Positions 57,801-64,000 of a stretch of 64,000 nucleotides of DNA are shown piece by piece; within the stretch, counting starts at the first letter, position 1; each line of letters opens with the position of its first letter. Source of the DNA: Phoronis australis. Lineage: Eukaryota > Phoronida > Phoronidae. Under the pieces are notes generated by a model that was not told where the DNA came from, did not search any database, and saw only the letters and a program-made list of their open reading frames with translations. The DNA is taken from NCBI GenBank assembly GCA_002633005.1, contig NMRA01000170.1, positions 565,007-629,006 of the forward strand, read 5' to 3'. The position numbers and the translations under genes are program-made.

Positions 57801-60800
57801 TTTATCAACTTGGGGGCTCGATGGTTATGCACTCAGTAAGAATAGCATTAGATGAGAGCTGCCACGATTCATCGAAAGGTCTGCCTTAGATCGGCAATGC
57901 GACGACTCATCAGACGCCTGCACTCTCTGTGTGCATTCTACGAATTATTATCTCTGCTACAAGCTTCCAGTTCACACCACCGCCAATCTTTTGAAAAGTT
58001 ACAGGTGAATACCACAATAGTTGAAACCTCTGCAAAAAGAAAACTCCGGCCAATTGTAGCAATTCTTTACAAATGAAATTGGCGAGATTTAGAGTTACAT
58101 GCCTCTTGTTCAAAGTTTCCTTATGAGGGTAACCGTTGAGGTAAGGTTCCGTTATGTTGTTTTGGGCATCAACAAATGCCTTGGTTTCCGCGGCATCTGG
58201 ATCTTCCAACCATCGGTAAGGATCACACACCTGAAAAGGGAAAACCATGAGTCAGATGAAACAAGTACTTATTAAAGGTTTATTTCTCAACGTGTTGATT
58301 GGAGGAAAATGATTCACCTGCAGCAGCTAAAGAACAGCAGAGAAAGACGACTTGACTTGTTCTGGCAAATCCCCAATCCTTCTGGATACGAAGCTGAGAT
58401 GACCAAACAAGCAAAAGCAGAGGTGGTTATGGATAATCTTTGTGGACAGTAATTTGAACTAAATATCAAGCTTCAATAGCACATGAATGCGGCCTACATG
58501 GCTATGGATTTCTGCAATCTGCCTCAGGAAGAGCTTAATGACTGTAAATACACAAGAAGGTTCTTATGAATTTAAAATCAGGTGTTTTCTACAACAGGCA
58601 TGACCTGTGTGGTCAGCACAAGTCCGATGCAACTCAGGCATCTATGCCAGGTTGCATAAAATAGTCCCAAATAGGATTCAAATAAGTTCCATAAATCTTT
58701 TGCGGACTTGTGTCCATCTTTATTCACAAGTGTTATATTGTTCCATCATTTTATGTTTATTATGAGTTTCTCTTTGACTAATGACATTTTATAATTATAG
58801 AACTAAAAAATGAGCCCTTTGTTGAGTCATAAAAATAAGGGACATAAATTAGGGGCGTTGCATGAAAAGATCCAGCTTACTTTCAATAACATTGAGAATT
58901 CAACATAGAGTTCACTCTTGATTTGTATCAAAGCCAAAAATTGACTTAGCTCAGTGATGAAGCTCAAAAAGCATAAGAAATAAGTGTTACAGTGTTTTCA
59001 CAAGCCCACAAAAACGCAGTAGATTTAAGGAACTTAGAAGAGTCCGAACTTTTAAAATTAGCGCGTAAGTAATTAACGACATATCTATCCAATCCAACGT
59101 TTCGGTTTATTTCATTAAACCATTCTCAAGGAAGCAGTTACAAACACAAAACAAGCGGCACAGGTAGATAAGAGACTGTACAGCACATCAAAATGCATTG
59201 TGACGGGGAGAGACCAGAAATCAAGTAGTAGAGTCCCTATTTGGGAGTGTTTTACGTAACCAGGCACTGACCTCCAGCAATGTATTATACAGCAAAACAG
59301 TTGTGCATGAGCGACACACCTTGAAATGATATTCCATGCACTCACTATGATCATACTTTATTCAGTGTAAACTGGAGTTTACAAATCTGTCTATAAGCAA
59401 AACTTAATTTTTGGAAAAATCAGAAAATCGGCAAAAATTGGGCCACAAGGATGTCATTTTGAGAGGAGTCGGCGTGACTTAGTGGGATAAGTGTCCGCTT
59501 AATTTACTCAAAGTCGTGGGTTCGAGTGCCAGGGCACACTGTTAGATCATTAAGTCAGGTCTCCAGCTCCTCACACTGATTTTAACTATAGTTTCATAAA
59601 GCATAAAAACGGTTCCAGGTAAACAGTGCAGTGGACCCACCTGGAGACCTGCGCACCTACCGTACGTGTATTAGACCACATGCAACTATATTTTTAAGAC
59701 TTATTGCCAGGTTGTGTTAACCAGGAATGTAGTTCTACAGGGCCATCAACACAGCTGTAATCGACTAGAAGACAACAGTTAGCGCAAATGTTTTTTGTGC
59801 ACTAGTATATGTTTTTTTTTAGATAAACTTTAAAAACAACATATTTAACATTGAAAAGTAGGCATAGTTTGACTAAAAGAAAAGAAAGTCATTTGCCACT
59901 AAAAATGTTAAAAAAGATAAAACTTGCGAAAACAACTTTGAACACTTCGGTTATATTGGGTTTTTAGGTCTAAGAAAACGCATTCCTTCATCCATAAGCA
60001 AACGAGCTCACGAAAGCAGGAATTGACATTATCACTTCACACTACTGGGAAATTCCAAAAAAAAAATTTTGGATTGCAACCACATCCAGTCCTTTCTTGG
60101 AAACATAATTGACTTTCTTAGAAAAGGAACAGACTTATAAGTTCAGCAGTAATCATTACATTTTGTGCATGAAACTACACAGTACATAAACAGGTGTCAC
60201 TTTCGAAACATTTTCAGAATTCATAGACAAGAATGATGCACGAGAAGCCCATTAAATCATGTGCATGAAACTACACAGTACAGGCAGGCCTTCATGCAGC
60301 GTAGGTCCTGGACGCCCTAGCACTAATGTAGACGCCCAATGTATCATTTGGACGCCCTGTCAATCAGAATTCTCCAGTTTGGACACCCACATTGAAAGAT
60401 TACTAAGACTCCCAGTTAATCAAAGCGGGAAGTTGGCCCTTTCAACTGGGAAAGAAATGTACAAAGTATTTAAAATGTTGCAATATTCAAACTACTTTCA
60501 AACTATTTGGTAGACATGTCAATCATTAGCACGTGGTTGGTTGCCAGAGTGTCTGCTTTCAATAGACTAACATGCCACTGCCATTTTGTACCTTATATAG
60601 GGACATGGACCTTGCTTAACTCCAAACTGGTATTTCAGAGCTGTAATTTCATGTACTTCATCTTTTTTTAAAAGTATTAAAAGCAAAATAAATGTCATTA
60701 TTTTAATAATATGATGTGCCGCAAGAATATCCCCATTTAAAATGTTTGAGTTTTCGCATGTTTCATGCTTTTCTATGTGCGTCTAAAATGGAGCAGCAGT

Positions 60801-62277
60801 GACACCTGTTGTCAAAATATAAACCACACATCATCTGTGCATTTTTCTTTTGTTGGTAACTGCAGCTTTGATGACTCATTGTACAGAATATTAAAGCTAG
60901 TGAAGTTGATATAATAAACTTTATAACAGAATTTGACTTGAGATGACCAAAAACAGTGCACTCATCGTTCAACCAATATCTGTAATATCTGTAATAACCG
61001 TTTGGTAAGCTATTTGGCTGTTTTCATAAATTTAAACATAAAAGTCTTGATCAACAGTTTTTTAGTACTTAAAAAAGTCCAATACAAGGGAGCTGTTTTT
61101 GTAAACTTAGGTGTAAAAGCCTTGTTCAACGCATTTTTGTAAAAAAACCTCACTGTGTGTGTTGGGGAGGGGGGGTAATGCGGCGTTGGAATCATGGATG
61201 CCCTGGAATATTGGGAACCCCATTTTGGACACCCTATGTTCGAAATCCTAGATGAAGCCCTGAGTACAGGTGCCACTTTTGACATACTTTTAGAATTCAT
61301 GGAGAAAAATTATGCACAACAAGAACCCCACACTTGACTTTTTTGATTTTTGATGCTTTTAGCTAAATCAAATCTATCCACTGGCAGATAAAGGGATCAC
61401 AGTTCAATAACAGTTTACTGGGTTCCTGGTTCTAAGCATGTAATGTGCCGTGGAATGGACAATACAATAATTTTTCAAAATTCACAAAAATAATTGTCAA
61501 AAACTATTGTTTTTTCTGGCTGACTACCTTCCGAAAAATAGTCGAAACACCAGAAAATGTCGTTTCATTGCACCTGTACAGAACAAACTTAGCTAAAAAT
61601 AAAGTAATTTTTAATGTTTATTTTTGCTGAAAAAATAGGTAAAAATGGAAAATCCATGCCTGTCCTATCGTGTGTTTCAAGTGAAGAGTTATCGTAAGCA
61701 GTGCATAGATCAACATAACGCGCAGAACATAATATAACTTGCCTCGTTATGCCATACTGCACCAAAATGAAGTTCATGCAGTAACTGTATTATGCTGTAA
61801 AATTTATCAAACTTTTTTGGCATGCAATGGAAAGAACTGAGTTCTGTTCAACAGTCATGCACACCATGATGACACTTATTTTAAAAAAACCAACTGCTAT
61901 CGTGATTCACAATAAAGCCAAAGGGCAAATCCCTCTTGGTGGACCTGGCTTGTAAAAATATTTAACGGTCCGTTGCCTGATCAATAATTCACAATTGTCA
62001 TTTCGACAATCACACGAGCTAACACTGTTGAGTTTGACCATGGACCAAACCTGTAATAAATTTTGATAATTTAGAGTGATTCACAGTGACGACAGGGTTT
62101 TACCATTTGCCTGTCATAGCAACATGTTGCCTGCCTGAGCACGAGTCTGCCAACTCAAGACTTTATAGAACCGACTAGTCGGGAAACATGCTGAAAATTT
62201 ACAAAAATAACCTTATTTCCATGATAATCATCGAACACAGACTCGTCTCTTCGTGCTTTAGGATATTGAAATTTCAT
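39780..62277 (-). CDS. PREP: Prolyl oligopeptidase (prolyl endopeptidase), complete gene, 20 exons
   Basis: This serine protease of family S9A cleaves short peptides after proline, mainly in the cytosol. Exons in order: 62212-62277, 58103-58230, 57290-57385, 56440-56608, 55009-55110, 54349-54491, 53710-53825, 53429-53478, 52330-52425, 51604-51708, 50347-50451, 49689-49769, 48737-48850, 47252-47400, 46658-46774, 44789-44884, 43599-43700, 42615-42774, 40538-40606, 39780-39848. They total 2133 bp, 710 codons plus stop, exactly the length of mammalian PREP, with no frame break. No signal peptide is seen ([13 protein letters not shown]). The beta-propeller is in the central exons. The catalytic triad is Ser553 (GGSNGG), Asp640 (DHDDRV) and His679 (GHGAGKP); Tyr472 (YGYGG) and Trp594 (GHAWTSDYG) match oxyanion and proline-pocket residues. 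Two introns use GC donors. Introns hold a LINE, a hAT-like element, MITEs and minisatellites. Confidence 0.97.
40538..40606 (-). CDS. PREP: PREP exon 19 (catalytic His)
   Basis: 69 bp reading [20 protein letters not shown], then SKT. The His of SGHGAGKP is the triad histidine. A LINE fills most of the intron before it. Confidence 0.96.
40666..41906 (-). mobile_element. 5'-truncated LINE inserted in PREP intron 18
   Basis: The frame from about 41906 to 40776 encodes about 377 residues of the C-terminal part of a LINE ORF2 downstream of the RT core. It contains [20 protein letters not shown] and a zinc-binding-type block [18 protein letters not shown]. The 3' end is a poly(A) tail (T-rich on the plus strand, 40666-40686). 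A perfect 15-bp target-site duplication, AATGTCCCATTTCTT, flanks it at 40651-40665 and 41907-41921. The frame is still open over its whole length, so the insertion looks fairly recent. The RT and endonuclease are lost by 5' truncation. Confidence 0.93.
42615..42774 (-). CDS. PREP: PREP exon 18 (catalytic Asp)
   Basis: 160 bp reading [20 protein letters not shown], then [25 protein letters not shown] holds catalytic Asp640 and the substrate-binding Arg. Confidence 0.96.
43193..43273. repeat. Inverted repeat with ~25-bp arms
   Basis: ACATCTAGTGGCAACCACAG and its near-complement TGATTGCCACTAGATGT flank a loop of about 33 bp in PREP intron 17. The TTGCCACTAG motif also appears near 45745 and 46070. 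Confidence 0.75.
43599..43700 (-). CDS. PREP: PREP exon 17 (proline-pocket Trp)
   Basis: 102 bp reading [20 protein letters not shown], then [13 protein letters not shown]. The Trp of GHAW stacks on substrate proline in the family. Confidence 0.96.
44789..44884 (-). CDS. PREP: PREP exon 16 (catalytic Ser)
   Basis: 96 bp reading [20 protein letters not shown], then [18 protein letters not shown] holds the nucleophile Ser553. Confidence 0.97.
45089..45133. repeat. Imperfect inverted repeat
   Basis: CAGAAATACGAGTGA is inverted as TCACTCGTATTTTTCTG around 13 bp. Related ACTCGTA motifs lie nearby at 44985-45040. Confidence 0.55.
45899..45957. repeat. Perfect 22-bp hairpin in PREP intron 15
   Basis: GGGATGACAGCATAATGCAC then CC is exactly complemented by GGGTGCATTATGCTGTCATC then CC, with a 15-bp AT-rich loop. 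It sits at the right edge of a repeat-like segment starting near 45740 (GCCACTAGGGGGCACAGTGG). Confidence 0.88.
46658..46774 (-). CDS. PREP: PREP exon 15
   Basis: 117 bp reading [20 protein letters not shown], then [10 protein letters not shown], the conserved block before the nucleophile elbow. Confidence 0.96.
47098..47275. repeat. 76-bp tandem repeat spanning the exon 14 donor
   Basis: TTGGCC landmarks at 47115, 47191 and 47267 give an exact 76-bp period. Each unit holds the end of PREP exon 14 and the start of its intron. The true exon end is the rightmost unit; the other two lie in the intron. Confidence 0.9.
47252..47400 (-). CDS. PREP: PREP exon 14 (oxyanion Tyr)
   Basis: 149 bp reading [15 protein letters not shown], then [10 protein letters not shown] before GTATGT. 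The Tyr of YGYGG is the expected oxyanion residue. Its 3' end and donor are copied twice more downstream with a 76-bp period. Confidence 0.96.
48737..48850 (-). CDS. PREP: PREP exon 13
   Basis: 114 bp reading [19 protein letters not shown], the transition from propeller to catalytic alpha/beta-hydrolase domain. Confidence 0.95.
49689..49769 (-). CDS. PREP: PREP exon 12
   Basis: 81 bp reading [20 protein letters not shown], then KEPLKPT, the FYQF-TSFLSPG-type block of PREP. Confidence 0.95.
50075..50275. repeat. 45-bp minisatellite in PREP intron 11
   Basis: About four and a half units of CCTCAGAACATACTGAGCTC then GGCTAGGAATGGATCCTCAA; the period is 45 bp. The plus strand is open through all units (15-codon repeat), but it lies in an intron of the opposite-strand gene and is not considered coding. 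Confidence 0.92.
50347..50451 (-). CDS. PREP: PREP exon 11
   Basis: 105 bp reading [20 protein letters not shown], then [15 protein letters not shown]. Ends at GAG|GTAAAT. Confidence 0.95.
51604..51708 (-). CDS. PREP: PREP exon 10
   Basis: 105 bp reading [20 protein letters not shown], then [11 protein letters not shown] 17-bp minisatellite begins about 60 bp upstream of its acceptor. Confidence 0.95.
51765..52135. repeat. 17-bp minisatellite in PREP intron 9
   Basis: Many imperfect copies of GTGATGAGCAAGGTGCA, most regular at 51840-51930 and decaying on both sides. The lack of stop codons in three minus-strand frames is a by-product of the repeat. Confidence 0.92.
52330..52425 (-). CDS. 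PREP: PREP exon 9
   Basis: 96 bp reading [20 protein letters not shown], then [11 protein letters not shown]; the [12 protein letters not shown] block is diagnostic of PREP. Confidence 0.95.
53429..53478 (-). CDS. PREP: PREP exon 8
   Basis: A 50-bp microexon-sized exon reading [16 protein letters not shown]. Donor GAG|GTTCGT is a weak match to consensus but is the only one that keeps frame. Confidence 0.9.
53710..53825 (-). CDS. PREP: PREP exon 7
   Basis: 116 bp reading [20 protein letters not shown], then [10 protein letters not shown], a propeller blade. Ends at G|GTATGC. Confidence 0.94.
54349..54491 (-). CDS. PREP: PREP exon 6
   Basis: 143 bp with the conserved [20 protein letters not shown] and [12 protein letters not shown] blocks. 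Confidence 0.95.
55009..55110 (-). CDS. PREP: PREP exon 5
   Basis: 102 bp, phase 0-0: [20 protein letters not shown], then [14 protein letters not shown] before GTAAGT. Confidence 0.94.
56440..56608 (-). CDS. PREP: PREP exon 4
   Basis: 169 bp reading [20 protein letters not shown], then [19 protein letters not shown], the start of the propeller. Its acceptor is repeated in a 31-bp tandem array just upstream. Confidence 0.95.
56598..56690. repeat. 31-bp tandem triplication spanning the PREP exon 4 acceptor
   Basis: Three consecutive 31-bp copies start at 56598, 56629 and 56660, each containing the acceptor context CACACTGCAATATAG. Degenerate further copies extend to about 56815. Confidence 0.92.
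57290..57385 (-). CDS. PREP: PREP exon 3
   Basis: 96 bp reading [17 protein letters not shown], then [11 protein letters not shown]. It ends at CAAAG|GCAAGG, a second GC donor needed for frame with exon 4. Confidence 0.93.
58103..58230 (-). CDS. PREP: PREP exon 2
   Basis: 128 bp starting [20 protein letters not shown], the conserved PREP N-terminal domain. To keep frame with exon 3 it must end at AAGAG|GCATGT, a GC donor. Confidence 0.93.
58645..59266. mobile_element. MITE family 1, copy in PREP intron 1, interrupted
   Basis: The left end GGTTGCATAAAATAGTCCCA and the right end GAGTCCCTATTTGGGAGTG then TTTTACGTAACC are the family 1 inverted repeats. A segment of about 180 bp (roughly 59050-59228) splits the right end. 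Its CCAACGTTTCGGTTTATTTC motif resembles sequences found at ends of Penelope-like elements, but this is only a suggestion. Confidence 0.75.
59464..59690 (+). mobile_element. Candidate tRNA-derived SINE
   Basis: A tRNA-like head starts near 59468 with a box A-like TGACTTAGTGGG and ends with a box B-like GGGTTCGAGTGCC near 59516. An unrelated body of about 170 bp follows. No poly(A) tail or target-site duplication was clear. Orientation is plus, opposite to PREP. Confidence 0.55.
60285..61262. mobile_element. Non-autonomous hAT-like DNA transposon in PREP intron 1
   Basis: 978 bp with short inverted ends CAGGCCTTCATG and CATCTAGG-type (right end ..GATGAAGCCCTG). It is flanked by a perfect 8-bp target-site duplication AGTACAGG at 60277-60284 and 61263-61270. 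CAGG-type ends and 8-bp duplications are hallmarks of hAT elements. No transposase is encoded. It inserted into the second copy of a local tandem repeat (first copy about 60166-60250). Confidence 0.88.
62212..62277 (-). CDS. PREP: PREP exon 1 (start codon)
   Basis: ATG at 62275-62277 opens 22 codons: [20 protein letters not shown], then NK. It ends at AAG|GTTATT. The RRDESV..DYHG block is the conserved PREP N-terminus. Confidence 0.93.
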
Positions 62278-62584
62278 GTTCAGACAGTGAATAAGCCAAG
62301 TACAACGCTGTCAGGACAATGCCAAATTCCCAGATACTATCACAATGCTCTATTCAAAGAGGCTTGACCCACAAACGTAATGATTGAAAGCTTGGTTTAA
62401 GTTGGTTCAAATGTTTCGGTAATAAAGATATAAAATGAAATTTATTATTACTTTTTTACTACAATCAAAAGTTATTAAGTATTAGTTACACAAAAAATTC
62501 AAATATACTACTTTAAAATGATATGTACATTATCACTTTGAAATAGTTTTCGTTTTGTAATGTTGACCTTTTTAAGTCGACCCC

Positions 62585-62719
62585 CGCGTGACGTCAGGGA
62601 TACAGTTTCTAAAAATAGGTTGGCAGCAACAAAGCAGGGTATAAAATGCGACGTGATGGTGTGATCTGATCCAAATATAAACAAATTGCTTATTCCCCGG
62701 TGCTTTGAAGTCCTGCCAG
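62585..62719 (+). promoter_or_regulatory. Putative divergent promoter region
   Basis: A palindromic CRE-like TGACGTCA lies at 62589-62596 and a TATAAAA box at 62640-62646 on the plus strand. An initiator near 62670 would be expected. A strong donor CCAG|GTGAGT follows at 62719/62720, as for a short non-coding first exon. PREP starts 312 bp to the left on the other strand, so the CRE-like site could serve both. Confidence 0.5.
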
Positions 62720-62769
62720 GTGAGTTTACGAGACGCAGCTCAAACGATAGTTTGCTCTAACAACTAGCA

Positions 62770-62904
62770 ATGTGGCCTAAGATCCTCAAAACACTCGTTT
62801 TATTTTGTGAATTCGTGGCTCAAAGTTTGTTCGCACACACGACTACCCTCACGGTTGATATCGATTTTGCGTCGCCAGTGATGTGTCGACAAAGGCAGCA
62901 GTAA
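62770..62904 (+). CDS. Small ORF or first coding exon with signal peptide (unrecognised)
   Basis: 44 codons from ATG 62770-62772 to TAA 62902-62904. It begins MWPKILKTLVLFCEFVAQSL, a good signal-peptide core, followed by FAHTTTLTVDIDFASP. I recognise no family. It lies about 125 bp downstream of a TATA box in the right orientation. It could be a complete micropeptide or the first coding exon of a larger gene with a donor before the stop (for example GCA|GTAATA). No downstream exon was found before the window ends. Confidence 0.35.
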   Translation: MWPKILKTLVLFCEFVAQSLFAHTTTLTVDIDFASPVMCRQRQQ

Positions 62905-64000
62905 TAGATGAACAAATGACTGAAAATTTATGTTATACACTTGCTCCATATGGAACATCTTGCAGTTGAACTGTACAATACTAACGCTCTTCTTCTGCCT
63001 GATGGTGTTCTGTGGCAGTCACCAGTATCTCGCATAGCACACTACTCAACTATTTGATCATGCTATGAAGTGATGCTGGATTATGAGTATGTATCTAGAT
63101 AAATAAACAAAATTCAATAAATTAGCTGAATGAAGGCGCCTGATGGGGCCATGACAGATTCGCATACTAATGTGTTCCACATTTTTGCTGTTGACGCAAA
63201 GAGCTAGCAGGAAGGTGTCTACCCTCAACTGACAGGTACGTAATAGTCGTAATAAACTTTTGCAGGTATCTGGGTGTAGTTGTCCTGGAAAATTTTAATT
63301 GAGGTAGCCAGTTTAACTAGTTTACCAATTTACTGGGAGTTTTGTATATTAGCTTTATGAGTCTAGAGGGCCGCCTTGTCTCTTCTAGGGACTTCTGGCT
63401 AAGTCTAGTCTAGTAATCTTTTCAGAGACATTAGGATTCTTTAAATTCCTCCAGTTTTTAATGTACCTTTGTACTATTTCTAGCTTGCGGGTGTTTGGGC
63501 TTGTATTGTTTGTGAACGCCAGACCTCACAATCTGGTGCAAGGGCGGCGCACCATAGGAGGCTGGGAGGCTATAGCCCCCACTTTTTTCAGTGCTGCACC
63601 ACCCATGGTCTATAGGCGGCGCACCACAAGGGAGCTGGAGGGGCTTTAGCCCGCCACTTTTTTCAGTGCTGCGCCGCCCGTGTAGTGTAGCATGGCTATG
63701 ATCTTTGGAGAGTTAGATGTCAGATTTGGCTAATATTTGGTCACTTTGCAAATTATGATCCTCTGTTACGACATATAATTGGTAGGCCTACAATCCCTAT
63801 ATAGCTTTCCTGTGGGCCAGTTTACTCAAAGGTATTTCTTTGTGGTTTTAATCTTTCACATCGAAATCAAGGGACATTTGCTTATATGCCTTGGATCCCC
63901 AGTTGAACCAACAACAAGATTTGGAATTCAGAGAGCTGGTCAGACTTACTTACAGCATGCAATTAGGATTCTTTATTGAAAAAATCAATTAATAGCTAAC
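62905..64000. other. Window end, no recognised gene
   Basis: No coding exon could be supported. A 72-bp G/C-rich tandem duplication lies at 63543-63690. Confidence 0.4.
63543..63690. repeat. 72-bp tandem duplication
   Basis: GGCGGCGCACCA starts at 63543 and 63615. Both units contain CCACTTTTTTCAGTGCTGC, and the outer ends are mutually inverted (GGCGGCGCA / TGCGCCGCC). Confidence 0.85.

Noticed and set aside
62212-62277. Possibility that PREP exon 1 lies outside the window
   Set aside because: A 22-codon exon with the conserved N-terminal RRDES..DYHG motif, a valid donor and the correct phase was found, and the total length comes to exactly 710 codons.

Overview
This is a window of animal nuclear DNA. 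Its protein-coding genes are split by GT-AG introns into short exons, separated by AT-rich non-coding DNA crowded with transposon remnants. No prokaryotic, viral or organellar gene set is visible. The gene content (prolyl 4-hydroxylase, prolyl oligopeptidase, a chitin-binding/laminin-G secreted protein, an LDL-receptor class A membrane protein) and the repeat types suggest a marine invertebrate. The phylum cannot be fixed from the sequence alone; mollusc, cnidarian, brachiopod and lancelet all remain possible.

Layout: (1) 1-1105, plus strand: the last two coding exons of a collagen prolyl 4-hydroxylase alpha subunit. (2) 3738-15899, minus strand: an 11-exon gene for a secreted protein with signal peptide, six peritrophin-A (CBM14) modules, Thr/Pro-rich mucin-like linkers and a C-terminal laminin-G-like domain; three of its exons are a recent tandem amplification. 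(3) 15900-25860: no firm gene; MITEs, microsatellites and a tRNA-like element. (4) 25862-26924, plus strand: the 3' exons of a type II membrane protein with four LDLa repeats; a dead copy of its transmembrane exon lies 8 kb downstream at 33980-34173. (5) 27000-39700: a repeat-dominated stretch with a foldback element, two truncated non-LTR retrotransposons, a tandem array of terminal-inverted-repeat elements that each carry a tRNA-like promoter, and a small element with LTR-like direct repeats. (6) 39780-62277, minus strand: a complete prolyl oligopeptidase (PREP) gene. I could join 20 exons in frame into 710 codons, with the catalytic triad intact. (7) 62278-64000: a probable divergent promoter (CRE-like palindrome, TATA box) and a small plus-strand ORF with a signal peptide.

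The genes do not form an operon or a common pathway. The two enzymes are housekeeping-type (collagen hydroxylation in the ER, cytosolic peptide hydrolysis), and the CBM14/LamG protein is probably extracellular matrix, mucus or cuticle. The most unusual features are the tRNA-bearing TIR element array, two GC-AG introns in PREP, short tandem multiplications that fall exactly on PREP splice sites, and the ~970-bp exon amplification in the chitin-binding gene. Exon boundaries were derived by hand from reading-frame continuity, splice signals and recognisable protein families; no alignment or transcript evidence was available.
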